Shown: in pieces, positions 23,111 to 33,843 of the stretch | How positions within the stretch are numbered: the first letter of the stretch is position 1 | Layout: each line of letters starts with the position of its first letter | NCBI RefSeq assembly: GCF_003369915.1 | Contig: NC_046675.1 | Coordinates: forward strand, 26,846,001-26,910,000 | DNA: 64,000 bases | Direction of reading: 5' to 3' | Source of the DNA: Drosophila miranda | Taxonomy: Eukaryota; Arthropoda; Insecta; Diptera; Drosophilidae | The notes under the pieces: model-generated | The model's database searches: none | Seen by the model: only the letters and a program-made list of their open reading frames with translations | Told to the model about the DNA's origin: nothing | Program-made: the position numbers and the translations under genes

Positions 23111-24364
23111 TTAGGCTTTCTTGTTCTGCTCCTTTTTCTCATGCAGCTCGCGTCTCATCGACAGCGTGTCATGCTTTGAGTGCATTTTCTGGATAATCTG
23201 CTCACGGTTCAGGAGCAGCTCCTTCAGCTGCTGCAGCACTATCCCATCAGTGCCCTCCGGGAGCTGTAGGGACTGCTCGACAGTAACGCCTTGGTCTTTC
23301 AGGTCGATGAGCTTTTGGGCCAACTGTTCGTCTGTGCCGCTGATGACGAAGTAGCCGGTTCGGTCAATGATCTCAATGGAGTCGTCTGGACGGATGGTAA
23401 CAGATTTCCGGGCTTTCTCGGGCTTTTTCACACTATTTGCAGGGAGCTCGGGCTGCAAATGGGGCGCAATCTGTGCGGCATCAGCCTGCTGTACTGGGGG
23501 ATGTGTGGACGCGTCCTTCTCGAAGTCGAATTCGTTTTCAGTCTCGATGCTCGCCAAATAGTTTTCGACTGCATCCAATGTCTCTGGAATCAGCTCCATT
23601 TCACTGGGTGTGAAGTTCAGCGAGGACAAGCTCGGCGACACTTCTCTCTGGCGCCTCCCATAGATCTCCGGCTGGGTCTCTTCGCCCTCAACCGGCAAGA
23701 TTCCCTGCCAACGAGTCTTGATTTCCTCGCAGATCTTATTCAGCAATGGGATATTCACCGTCTTAGGCGAGTTTTCAGTGTTCATGGTGCTGAAGCCCAT
23801 ATGTTTATGTATTTTGTTCCATATCGAAAGCAGACGCTCCTTGGCATGCTTCTGATGCCCGGGGTGAATCTTGCGCCACATTTCCCTTTCCGTGCTAGTG
23901 CCAGGGCCAACGGCAGCGGCAGCGGCAGGGGCAGCGGCAGGGGCAGAGGCTGAGGCTGAGCCAGCAGTCCGAGGCTTAGCCCCAGAAAGGGGCTTGGTCT
24001 CAATGTTTAGTGCCTCGGGCTTCTTCTTCGGAAGCCTTCCACTGGGCACTGGGTTCTTGCTGTAGATTATCGACTCCACCAGTTTGCACGATTGTGTCCG
24101 CTTCTGTGTCAGTTTTGCTGTCTTGTTGATTGGAGCAGTCCCTTTTCTGCCACTTGTCGGTGGCTTTGGCGGTGATAGGGGCGTGGCTGCGGGGGGCTTA
24201 CCTTCTGGTGTTATCTGCTGCTGCTTCTCCGGCGGCTTTGCCTGAACCCTTTTCACACCCTTCACAGCGGTCACTGGTTGTGGATTCTTGAGCGCCTCTT
24301 CTTCTGCTTGACGTGTGGCATCGGCTGCCTTCCGCTGGCGACGTGTTAACACCTTTTGTGGCAT
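23111..24364 (-). CDS. Unrecognised 417-residue charged protein
   Basis: Single open frame from MPQKVLTRRQRKAADATRQ to the stop at 23111. I do not recognise the family. The N-terminal half is basic and rich in Lys, Pro, Thr and Gln, with an Ala/Pro-rich spacer (ASASAPAAAPAAAAAVG). The middle has a folded-looking segment (residues about 160-230, MWRKIHPGHQKHAKERLL, IWNKIHKHMGF). The C-terminal third is acidic then helical (LKDQGVTVEQSLQLPEGTDG; ending with a Lys/Glu-rich helix). No signal peptide or membrane span. This composition is typical of nuclear or chromosome-associated proteins, but that is a guess. The gene lies 570 bases upstream of the spargel start on the opposite strand. Confidence 0.85.
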   Translation of the reverse strand: MPQKVLTRRQRKAADATRQAEEEALKNPQPVTAVKGVKRVQAKPPEKQQQITPEGKPPAATPLSPPKPPTSGRKGTAPINKTAKLTQKRTQSCKLVESIIYSKNPVPSGRLPKKKPEALNIETKPLSGAKPRTAGSASASAPAAAPAAAAAVGPGTSTEREMWRKIHPGHQKHAKERLLSIWNKIHKHMGFSTMNTENSPKTVNIPLLNKICEEIKTRWQGILPVEGEETQPEIYGRRQREVSPSLSSLNFTPSEMELIPETLDAVENYLASIETENEFDFEKDASTHPPVQQADAAQIAPHLQPELPANSVKKPEKARKSVTIRPDDSIEIIDRTGYFVISGTDEQLAQKLIDLKDQGVTVEQSLQLPEGTDGIVLQQLKELLLNREQIIQKMHSKHDTLSMRRELHEKKEQNKKA

Positions 24365-24550
24365 GTTTTCCCCTCTACGAATATATATATTCAGAAAATG
24401 GCAATTTTTTCAATAATATTTTATGATTTTACTACTTGATTTCTTGTATTTCTGTTTCACTTCGAAAGCACATGCCAAATGAACAATTTCTGCCTCCTTC
24501 AAGTCATCTTGACAGGCTTAAAGTGTCAAAAGGCACTTTCGATTACTCGC

Positions 24551-24558
24551 TATCGATA
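24551..24558. promoter_or_regulatory. DRE-type site (TATCGATA) between the 417-residue gene and spargel
   Basis: Palindromic TATCGATA followed by CTCGATACATA. It sits 187 bases upstream of the minus-strand start codon and 375 bases before the spargel ATG, the place expected for a shared divergent promoter. Confidence 0.55.
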
Positions 24559-24692
24559 CTCGATACATATCTTTTCCAAGGCTACTTGAAGAAGGAGACG
24601 ATGTTTCCCCGGAAGAGTTATTGTTTTTGCATTGAACAGAAGGAGGCATCTCCGAATCTCCATTTGGTAGTTGTTAATATGTACTCAGGTCC

Positions 24693-24914
24693 GTGAGTGT
24701 GTGGTTTTTGCCTGGCTCAATGGCAATGGCTCAATGATTGGTGGAAAGAAAGTCCCTGCGGTGTGATTCCCCCACCATGGTTAGCTTCTGCGGGTGCTTG
24801 ATATTCCACTGTTTATCCCTCGGAGACGGATGTGGTATTTTCCTTTTGGCTATGTCTCGACTGCTACGATTATATCTAACAAAACCGAGTCTCTGCATCT
24901 CTTCCGGTCTGCAG
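24693..24914 (+). other. Possible intron in the spargel 5' leader
   Basis: A consensus donor GTGAGT at 24693 and an acceptor TCTGCAG ending at 24914 would remove a short intron from a leader transcribed from the TATCGATA promoter at about 24.55 kb. This is an alternative to the distal leader at 22.2 kb; both may be used. Confidence 0.35.
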
Positions 24915-24932
24915 CAATCCCCTTGACACGAG

Positions 24933-27900
24933 ATGGACTCCCGATTGCTGAATGTTTTCCACGAGGATCCCTTCGAGGGAAACTTTGCAAAATATGAGAC
25001 CGAGCCGAACTTCTGGTCTCCCAACGACGAGTAAGTACTGAATACTGGAGCTGACAATATGTATGCTTATGCATCATTTGTTTTATTCTCGGTTTCAGCC
25101 TGCAGTTGACGGATACACTGAACGGAATACTGCCCATTGCGCCCACAGACGCCCACTCCCTGCTGGGCCACGACGGCGACGAGGAGGTGGAGTTGCAGAG
25201 CAGCAAGAACCTGGTAGGTGGTGGCCCGAGAACTTGAAACACTGAACTGCTCAGGAGGCTAAATGTGTGTATCCATCTGTTTGAATAGCTGATCTACAGC
25301 GATTGCGTGGAGCAGCAGCTGAACGACCAGGAGGCTAACGCACTCAATGCCCAGGTCTATCAGGCCTTCACCGACAGCGAGGTGGAAGTGGCCTATGAGC
25401 AGCGTCATTTGAGCGCCGCAGGCCAATATGATGATCTAGCCGTTGCAGGTCTTGGAGGAGGTCACATAGAGGAGGATGAGGAGGAAGGGGAGGATGTGCA
25501 GAGTCAATGCAGCAACTCTACGTTTCGCACGCGCACAGATAGCTCCTCAATTGGCGACTACGAGTCGCACTCGAGCGACTACGACGACGATGACGAGGAA
25601 CCAGTACCGGAACCGGAACTGGAACAACAACGGAAGCACGATACGAGTCTGCTCAGAGACAATGTCGATGCATTGGATGAGTACAGCGATCGCAAGAGTC
25701 GAACGCTGAGCACCAACACCATAGTCTCGGAGGCGGATGCCCTGGGGCTGAACATTGACGCTAATAACTTTGATCTGGCTGATTTTATCACTAAAGATGA
25801 CTTTTCGGAGAACGTAAGCGCGAGCCGCTTGGCAGAGTCGAAGCGGATCCAAGAAACAGCTCCACTTACTCACTCCAAAGTGTCATCAGAGCCACCATCT
25901 ACTCCATCAGCCGGTGCTGGTGCTGCCAATGCTTCTGTTGTGCGAAAACCTACAGCTGTACCCACGAAGCTGCGCGACTCTGACGACGACTCAGACTCGA
26001 TCATCGATGTGGAAACTGTCGATGTGGTGGACGTGGATGAGACCTTGTGGGTCAAGGGCAATCTGGAGCAAGCGGAGGCAGCTGCTCCCGAGGATCTGTG
26101 CTATGTGGACAATGTGAAGGCCGATCCATCCTGGTCTCCGAAAGGGTCTGCGAAGAAGCCACTGTCTCTTGCTAAAGAGGTGAGTGCCAAGAGTTTTGAC
26201 TCTCAGTTGAAATACCTAAATGCTCTCTCGCCCATTCCACATTTAGCCCAAGCTGGCGCCGATGGAAAACCAGGAAATCCAGGCTCGAGGAGCCACCGGC
26301 TCAGCCAAGCCGAAGGCCACAAACAACATTTGCCTGGTGCCCAACAAGAAGCAGTGCGACTTCCTCAAACGAAAGGTGGCGGGAGGTGCCGCGTCCAAGT
26401 CGAATAAAGCGGCCTCGAAGAAAACTCAAGAGGGCAAGAAATCTGCAATCGGCAGCAAGCAGCAGCGGCCTGCCGCCAGCACTGGCTTGGGCCTGGGAGG
26501 GAAGAATCTGGCTCTTCTCAAGCATGATCGGGAAGCGGCAGCAGCAAGCGTGCCGCCAGTACCAGCAACAGCAACAGCAACACCAACAGCAACAGGTACT
26601 GTGGCATCGACACAGGCGCCCAAACGAAAACTTAATCTGGAGGAGTACAAGCAGCGTCGCGGTGCCGGCGGTACTGCCGTCGCCAAGACCGGCACGAAGG
26701 TCAAGCCCACGCCTCCCAAACAGCCCAAGTTGGAGCAACAAACGACGGCCCCAACTGGCGCAGTGGGTGCTCTGGGCGCGCTGAAACCAATGCCAGTTAC
26801 AACGCCTTCGAACCAGCAACAACAGAAGAGCGTGGCTATAGCCCAGATCGTCAACAGTCTCAAGTGCCCCCCCATTAAAGGGGGGGCAACAGCAGCAGAC
26901 CTGCCTATGGATCCCATTACTGTGGCCAAGAACAAGGTGCTGCGCATGCTGGAGATGAAGCGGGCCCAGCAACTGAAGATCATCGATTCGCGCGTGTCGG
27001 CAAAGGTGCCGCGCGTAACGAAGCTGCCGCCGCTCAAAGACATTGTGAAGGACACGTACCGCGTCGAATTGGAGGGGGACAACAACAGCGAGCCTCCAGC
27101 AGCAACAGCAACAGCGACGACGCCCAGAAAGAACATACTCCGCCCCGACTTGGACGCACTGATTATTGTTTCGGCCAGCTGTAACACGGACATAACGATA
27201 CCACCGAACCAGCTGAGCAAGGCCTCGCCTCGCTCGCTGCTTAAGTCCTCGGTCCTCCTGTACAACATGTCCAACGGCACGGACGCGAAAAAGAACATGA
27301 GCAACTCCCTCATAGCCAGCATACAGACCGAGGTGGTGCGACAGACCAGCAGCACGGCCATGGCCACGTTGCTGCCGAAGAGCAATGCTGGCGGGGGCAA
27401 GGGAGCCAAGCCCCCGAGTGGGGCTGAGACGAACGTGCCGCATGGCGAGGATATGGTGATCATGCACTTGCCCAAGAACCGCGAGCGCAAAACTCTTGTC
27501 AGCATGTATACCCAAACGGATCTGCAACCCGAATTTCCCCTCCTGGTGCTGCCCGCCACCACGCGGCAGTCACGCGAGCGCTCTAGGCGCAACTACCGCA
27601 AACGGCGAGTCCCAGGCTCGGATGAATCTAGTTCCTCGAGAGGTTCCACTTCGGATTGCAGCAGCCTGGCTTCGTACAGATCCCGGTCACGGTCACGTTC
27701 CCGTTCCCGTTCCCGCTCCCACTTAATAGAGCGGCTGCGCAGCTTGGATGCAACGGCCACGTGCGGAGGCAGCAGTTTTGGCAACGGGGGCTATTCCTCA
27801 CGTAGCACGCACCGCCACCGCAGCTCGGTTAGTTCCTCATCGTACTCGGAGGCGGGCAAATATGAGCGCCGACAGCGTCGCACCAGCTACAACAAGCGAC

Positions 27901-28701
27901 GCTCGAAAAACCAGCAGCCAAACCGGGCCGGCTACTCCAGTTCGGGCTCCGAAATCAGCGATCGGGAGCGTAGTCGTAGTCGCAGTCCGCAGCGCCCCTT
28001 GCGGCGTTCTCGTTCGCGCTCACAATCTGATGCGCGCTTCGAAAACAACAACAACAATAGACGGGGATTTGTGGATCGGAACGTATCACAGCCGGCGGTG
28101 GAGGAGCGCCGCATTGTGTATGTGGGTCGCATTGAGCAGGAGACCACCAAAGAGCTGCTGCGCCGAAAGTTTCTGACCTATGGCAACATTAAGCAGATAA
28201 CAATACACTACAAGGAGAACGGGTAAGCAGTGGAGAGCAGAATACTCCAGCAAACAGAACTGCAATTCTAATCGCTTGTTTGTTACTGTTGCAGCATGAA
28301 GTACGGCTTTGTGACGTATGAGCGAGCGCAGGACGCATTCACGGCCATCGACACAAGCCCAAAGGATCCACAGATCAATATGTATGATATTAGCTTCGGC
28401 GGAAGACGCGCCTTCTGCCGTGCCTCGTATGCCGATTTAGGTGAGTGTCTCAAACGAGTCGCAGGCTAAGGTTAAAGGGCCTTTGAATAACATAACTCAC
28501 CCTTCGCCTTTCGCAGACAATGCTGGCATCAACAACTATCACTCATATGTGTTTCGCAAGGAAGCACCGGCCCCAAAGCCGCAGGAGGACTCCTTTGAAG
28601 CTTTGTTGCTGAAAGTAAAGGCAAAGCTGAATGCTGGCAAGCCAGAAACACCAGCAACTGGACCAGCAGCTGCACCGGCGCCAGATCACAGTCAGATTTG
28701 A
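24933..28701 (+). CDS. srl: Spargel, PGC-1 family transcriptional coactivator, six coding exons
   Basis: Insect member of the PGC-1 coactivators that drive mitochondrial and insulin-responsive gene expression; nuclear. Exons: 24933-25030, 25099-25213, 25289-26179, 26247-28222, 28295-28440, 28517-28701; 1136 residues. Seen: conserved N-terminus MDSRLLNVFHEDPFEGN; acidic, activation-type N-terminal third (DDDDEEPVPEPE); the segment FDLADFITKDDFSE; a long low-complexity middle; the Arg/Ser domain (alternating RS near 27690-27720 and again at 27965-28020); and an RNA-recognition motif at about residues 985-1065 with RNP2-like IVYVGRI and RNP1-like KYGFVTY, the latter split by the intron at 28223. 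The C-terminus has FEALLLKVKAKLN. The order acidic-RS-RRM is the family hallmark. Residue count is slightly above the melanogaster protein as I remember it. Confidence 0.97.
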
Positions 28702-29580
28702 CATCTTTGCTCCAGCAGACAGTTTTTCGTATTTTTACTTTACTTTTTACGTTTGTTTAGCCTGGAAGGTGAGCATCCCTTCCTATCCTTACCTATCTAT
28801 ATGCCACACGGCATGGCATGTGTCCGTAGACCAATCCCCAAAGTTTCCAACTCTGACCTGAACGCCTGATTATAATTTCTAATCATTTCGATATCGTACA
28901 CTAGTTGACAGCAGAGCTATGCGTTGCAAGCAACGAGACTATTACACTATACATATATGCTAGGATAATTCTGGAGGGCGAGAGTGGAAACTACTACAAC
29001 TACAAATGAGACAAGAAATTTGAACGAAAATGGAATTGTGATAGCCGCACGTAAGGTGCACACAAAGTCATTTATTGCGGATAAGTTAGCAAGAAATCCA
29101 GAGAAGAAACGGACTCCACAGACTCAGAACAGCCTTGTAACAATCCATCATCTATCCACCCCCATACAACCATACACCCCTGAAACTGAACTAAAGTATA
29201 AACGTCTGAACGAGCGAGAGGTGACACCAGGTCGCAGAAATAGCGAGAGGAACACGCTACACAGCCTTTCGCTGAATAGAATATAATATATGTACAGCGA
29301 TCATGCATATATCTATAGTTGAGAGAGCAAGGAGCGCGCATGCTACATGCGTCGGCCACGAATTAAACTGTTGATAACTAAACTTTGATATTAGTTTGTA
29401 AAGAGAATATTTTGTATGTACGTTTAATTTACTCGATGTCCTTTGAATAACCACAAACAACCACACAATATAGAACACACAAACACCGAGCTGTTTAAAT
29501 ACGCCAAACGTAAACTCTGCAAGCACACAATCCACAGAAGCAAGACCGAAATTAAAACGTAATTCGTTTAAGCAAATAAA
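28702..29580 (+). other. Spargel 3' UTR
   Basis: No coding exon is seen. AATAAA-type sequence (GCAAATAAATC) near 29573 is a likely poly(A) signal about 870 bases after the stop. The frames seen here are short and AT-rich. Confidence 0.5.
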
Positions 29581-29971
29581 TCTAATCCAAGGAAGGAAAT
29601 TATTTCATTTTTCATATCGAAATTACAAAACCATGAAACCCAAACTGTGGCACACATACAGTGTAGCCTAAGCCACAAAAATCGTAATCGTACGAGTAAT
29701 TAAGTAGACACCACAAATTGTTCCTTAAGTTCTTTTGTACAATTATCCTTTTTATAGATTATTAAATGCTTGTTAGATCCAGCAAAGTGAATTGAAACCT
29801 AGCTCTTTTTCTGGTTTCCGAGGAGGAGATGATTGGCTCCCAACACAAGGCACGGCCATTAGTTGAGATTAGTTCATTTACACCATTTGGATGTCGAACT
29901 TCTCTCCCCCCACTCCTCCATGGAGGAAGTTCACACCATCTGTGACTGATGACCAGTTCAAGTGCAAATTC

Positions 29972-30817
29972 CTAGTTCAGGTTACTAAATGTTTCATGGG
30001 GTTCGGGGCACTCTCGCAGCCTCGTTCCAAACATCAGTGACTGCAACTTCTGCCTGCCACGGAAGGTGCTGCAATCCATGTCAAGGCTGTCAGGAATATC
30101 CGTCCTGATTTCCAGCATTATTTCTCCCATTAATGTCGAATTGTTCCGCCTGCACGCCTGTGGGACGTTTATAATAAAGCAGCACGCTCCAAACAGGACC
30201 CAGTAGAGGAGTTTCCCACGGTAGGAGGGAACTATGTAAGAGATTTTCCAGCCCTGTACAGGGGCCCTGTCAACCATTCGCCTGTGCCAGCTGTGGAGGG
30301 CAGGAGCAAAACCATATAATACTGAGAGCTGGCTACGCAACTGAGGGAAGACCGCAACAAAGGTTTCAAATTGTATTTCCCTTGGCTCCGATTCCCTGCA
30401 CGGGCAGCTGCCACAGTTGATGTCTGTTGGGCTCATGTTGGTGTCGTTCTGGGGCTTCCTTTGTCCTGGCTCTTCGTCCTGGTTATGCGAGTGTGCGTTG
30501 GCCAGCATTTGTACGGGTATTTGGCTTTTCGTTATGGCTCCGGAAAGCTGTTGGACCTGGTCAGTGGACAAATGACAAGCAACTAAAAGGATGATGATGA
30601 GCCAGCCAACAGATTGCACAACCAAAGCCAGTACCGCTTTGGACAACAATAAATGCTGTGTCTTGAAAAGGATAGGGCAAGTATACCTTTGGGCTATGGC
30701 CGTGTTCCAATCCAGTCCGACTGCCAAGCTATCCTCTGACTTCGATCGGTACATATGTATGTATGTACTTACGAACAGTTGAACCTTTTTGGGCCCACTT
30801 TGAACCCACGAATTCAA
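29972..30817 (-). CDS. Uncharacterised 281-residue putative membrane protein
   Basis: Open frame from an ATG at 30817 to the stop at 29972. I do not recognise it. Seen: a hydrophobic span near residues 62-80 (VVQSVGWLIIILLVACHL), a hydrophilic loop with HSHNQDEEPGQRKPQND, a cysteine cluster NCGSCPC, a second hydrophobic stretch LLYWVLFGACCFIINV, and a soluble C-terminal tail of about 65 residues. Codon third positions near the C-terminal end are G/C-rich, as in real fly genes, which is the main support. The true start may be internal (the ATG at 30754), since the first 20 residues look poor. It is head to head, 111 bases apart, with the small gene at 30929. Confidence 0.6.
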   Translation of the reverse strand: MNSWVQSGPKKVQLFVSTYIHMYRSKSEDSLAVGLDWNTAIAQRYTCPILFKTQHLLLSKAVLALVVQSVGWLIIILLVACHLSTDQVQQLSGAITKSQIPVQMLANAHSHNQDEEPGQRKPQNDTNMSPTDINCGSCPCRESEPREIQFETFVAVFPQLRSQLSVLYGFAPALHSWHRRMVDRAPVQGWKISYIVPSYRGKLLYWVLFGACCFIINVPQACRRNNSTLMGEIMLEIRTDIPDSLDMDCSTFRGRQKLQSLMFGTRLRECPEPHETFSNLN

Positions 30818-30928
30818 TATTATGGCCTATGATACAGTATTCGATTGGATCGTATGCGAAAATAGCTAATAGTAAGTTCCCCACTGCCGAGCACCTATAC
30901 AAATAATTCACTGTCCCTCTTTTTCTTC

Positions 30929-31512
30929 ATGGCCTCCATGAGCCAACAGATTTACTTTACCAAGAAGTCCATCGCCTACGTCCATAAGTTCGAACAACCG
31001 CTTTATCGCGATATTCTGTAAAAGTGGTGGAGTGAGCGAGGCATAACGGCCGGATAGTAATTCGTGGGTGGAATGACTGAGAGAGAGAGAGATGAAATGG
31101 CAGGGATGTCAAATCAAAGTGTTTGCAGAAATAATTTGTATAAGTTACTCAATTCGATTTAAAAACAAATCGCTCAACCTGTACTGTAAAACCGTGTAAA
31201 AAATTCAAAATGTATGATTTTCAAACCGTGTTATTTCAAAACCGTGTTAAAAAAGTCCGTGTAAACACAGAATTAGGTGTAGTATGACACACGCCTTAAC
31301 AATTTATTTCATGTGATATTGATCGCCCACACGTGCAAACCTAACTCGTCGCAGCCCTGCCTTGTAATTGTTAGCGCAAATCTCCCTCCAGATGCCATAA
31401 CTCAGCAGTGAGCTACGCCGAATGTCATATCATTGTAATTTACGGCATTCCCATGGCAGGAATCATCTCCGTTATCCTGTGTCTCTCAATCTTTGTGGCC
31501 ATTCAGCAGTGA
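30929..31512 (+). CDS. Small two-exon tail-anchored protein, 69 residues
   Basis: Assembled from two exons, each too short to stand out alone: 30929-31017 (donor CT/GTAAAA) and 31392-31512 (acceptor CTCCAG). The junction restores a leucine codon whether spliced or not, and the joined frame is exactly 70 codons with stop. Exon 1 begins MASMSQQIYFTKKSIAY and contains HKFEQPLYRDIL; exon 2 has CHNSAVSYAECHIIV and a C-terminal hydrophobic helix (MAGIISVILCLSIFVAI) ending two residues before the stop. This is the shape of a tail-anchored membrane protein. I do not recognise the family. The start could be an upstream exon instead, because CCAACAG at 30950-30956 also resembles an acceptor. Confidence 0.55.
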
Positions 31513-33273
31513 TGGGTGCCTTTAGAAGGCCCAATAACTTCTACAATATAACCTTCCATGTAGTAAACAAATTTCACAAATGTTGTTTTTCAATATACAC
31601 TTCTATAAAGATACAGATAAGCATAGAAAGATCTGCTTGGGCCAACGGATTGCTTCTGACATTGACATTGAGGGACAAATTTAAAAAATAATCATCTTTC
31701 TTATAGGAGAAAACAGCGAAGGAAAACATGACTACAACCGAAAAAGCGAAATTTTGCCTAGTTTAATAGGTTTTCAGATCAAAATTAACGAAAATGTATT
31801 CCAATCAATTTAGAATCGGGAATTATTTAGAAATATAATCGGGACAAAAGTGTGTGGAAATGTGTTTTTATCGGCTTTTAATTGTTTGGCCTTTGTTGAC
31901 ACTTCCACAGAAGTGTCCATAAACATGTATCATAAACCCAAGTCATGTTTATATTGAGGATTAGCTATAACGATTTTTAGCTTAATCAAAAATATTTTTG
32001 TATGCCTTTGAAATTGATTTTTGCACCATAAAAGAATGAATAATCCGATCCCATGAAATAGAAAGCACTATTTTGAAAACTATTCAAAGAAATGTTGAAT
32101 ATTTTTTAGCATAACTTGTACAGATTTGGGTAAAATCGGATCACCATACGAGTATCAGATAGTAGCCGACATAAGACAATTGGCCAATAAACAAGTTGTA
32201 CTGCCAACCACCTTTTTGTTTATAAAACTTAATAAATACATATATAAAATGGGACATATAGAAATGACCTTACTGACTGACCTTAGGGGATGTATTTTTT
32301 CAATGTTTTCTTCTACATTTGTAGTTTTTGAACCAAGATAATGGTTTTTGTTTTAATTTGGAATAATTTGTGGACCTATTTAAATATTGTACAAATACAT
32401 ATTAATGTATCATTCGAGTACTTTTTCTGTCGAACAGTTCCTATCTGGCCTGCCGAAAATAGTAAATAGTTTACATGGCCATTAATTAAAATGCGTTTAT
32501 TCCACCGCACCATCAAACTGTTCGACTGGAAAAACAACTCAAATAGCAACGAGTATTCGCCGTGTGGCACTGTGGTGCTGTGAGGCAGTGGGAATGACAC
32601 GAGATGATGCCAAACCAGACAGGACAGACCCTGGGACTCTGCCAGGACAATGCAATGGTGACACCCATTGTGTTGGCGATGGAAGTGGGAAAGCAGTAGA
32701 ACTGAATGTGACATGTTTTTCTGCTCTATCTCTGTGTCGGTCTGTCAGTCTGTTGGCCTGTCCGTCAATGTTTCCCATGGATGAAAAGTGTCACCTGCAA
32801 GCTCTTTTAGATTGAACAAACAACAAAATCAGAAAAACCTGTCGAGACTTTGGTATTTCTGTCTGGTATCTCTGATAGTTTCATCTGAACTTGTTCTCAG
32901 TAGCAGTAGCTGTCCAGCTTTAAATATTCATAAATACTACATTCCGTTGCAGGCCATTAACTGAGTGCCAAAACCAAAACGAACTAACTATTGTCTCGAA
33001 ACGCACTTCGAATAAAAGTCAATTGTCAGTCGCTGGTTTTTGGTTTCTATACCCTGTATAAGCAGAGCACAAGGGTGTATTGTATACGGAACATTATACA
33101 TAGGTATAGTAAATCATATATCAAGTACGAGTATCGCAAACTTATCGGAGTACTGTACTGTAAGGATGCAACTATTCCGTTCTGAAGTTTTGAAGCCAAA
33201 TTTGTCGCCCGATTTGGCAGACGAAAGAGCATAATATACTAGTAAATTGAACATGAACGAGGGGGAACGTTGA
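31513..33273. other. AT-rich intergenic region
   Basis: No gene I can support. The part at 31690-31800 is similar to 45259-45360 and looks like an old dispersed repeat. A 30-codon frame (32491-32583) is present but could be chance. The part at 33050-33240 (ATACCCTGTATAAGC and on) looks like a degraded mobile-element end. Confidence 0.4.
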
Positions 33274-33843
33274 GAGTTGCTGCTGCGACCGCAACTCCAC
33301 ATTTATACCCGATACTTAGCCAGTATGGCTTTCCTCCGGCAGACGCCGCTAATATTAAGCGACACGACAAAGAGTTCGTGCGAGAGAGACAGAAAATCAG
33401 TATGACCATTTCGTCGTAACCACTGCAAATTGATTTGTTCCTTTTGGCTATAAAAATGATCCGATCAGAACCAGATTCAGCAATCTGATAGATATGGTCA
33501 TTCTCTATGATTGCGAGTTTTTAGTTTTCTCGAATCTTCAATATTGTGGATGCCACAGATTTTCGTCCTTTGTGGAGGTCCCTTCCGCCTCCGGTGGGGC
33601 GAAATTTTGAAATGTACGTGTAATAGTGACATATTACAGAAGTCTGGATACAAAATGTCGTTGCCCTAGGCGCTTATAGGGACGGACAGACAGACGGGGC
33701 TCAATCGACTCGGCTATTGATGCTGATCAAGAATATATATACTTTATGGGGTCGGAAACAATCCCCCTGGACGTTATACACATCCATTTTCACCACAAAT
33801 CTAATATATGTATGTATGTACGCCTACACTCATTTTAAGTATC
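33274..33843 (+). mobile_element. Dispersed hairpin-start element, copy 1 (3' end replaced by the AT array)
   Basis: Begins with a hairpin GAGTTGC..GCAACTC, then TATACCCGATAC, then sequence shared with three other blocks in this window: GACGCCGCTAATATT, GAGAGAGACAGAAAATCAG, CAGATTTTCGTCC, GACGGACAGACAG and GGCTATTGATGCTGATCAAG. It runs to CTCATTTTAAGTATC where the expected end GTATCGGGTATA breaks off into the tandem array. No coding frame. Resembles the non-autonomous SGM/ISY/DINE-type repeats of obscura-group flies; the family name is inference. Confidence 0.75.

Noticed and set aside
26301..27592. Two long - frames (408 and 388 codons) opposite spargel
   Set aside because: Antisense shadows of the spargel exon at 26247-28222.
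32491..32583. 30-codon + frame
   Set aside because: Too short to separate from chance without splice partners or conservation.
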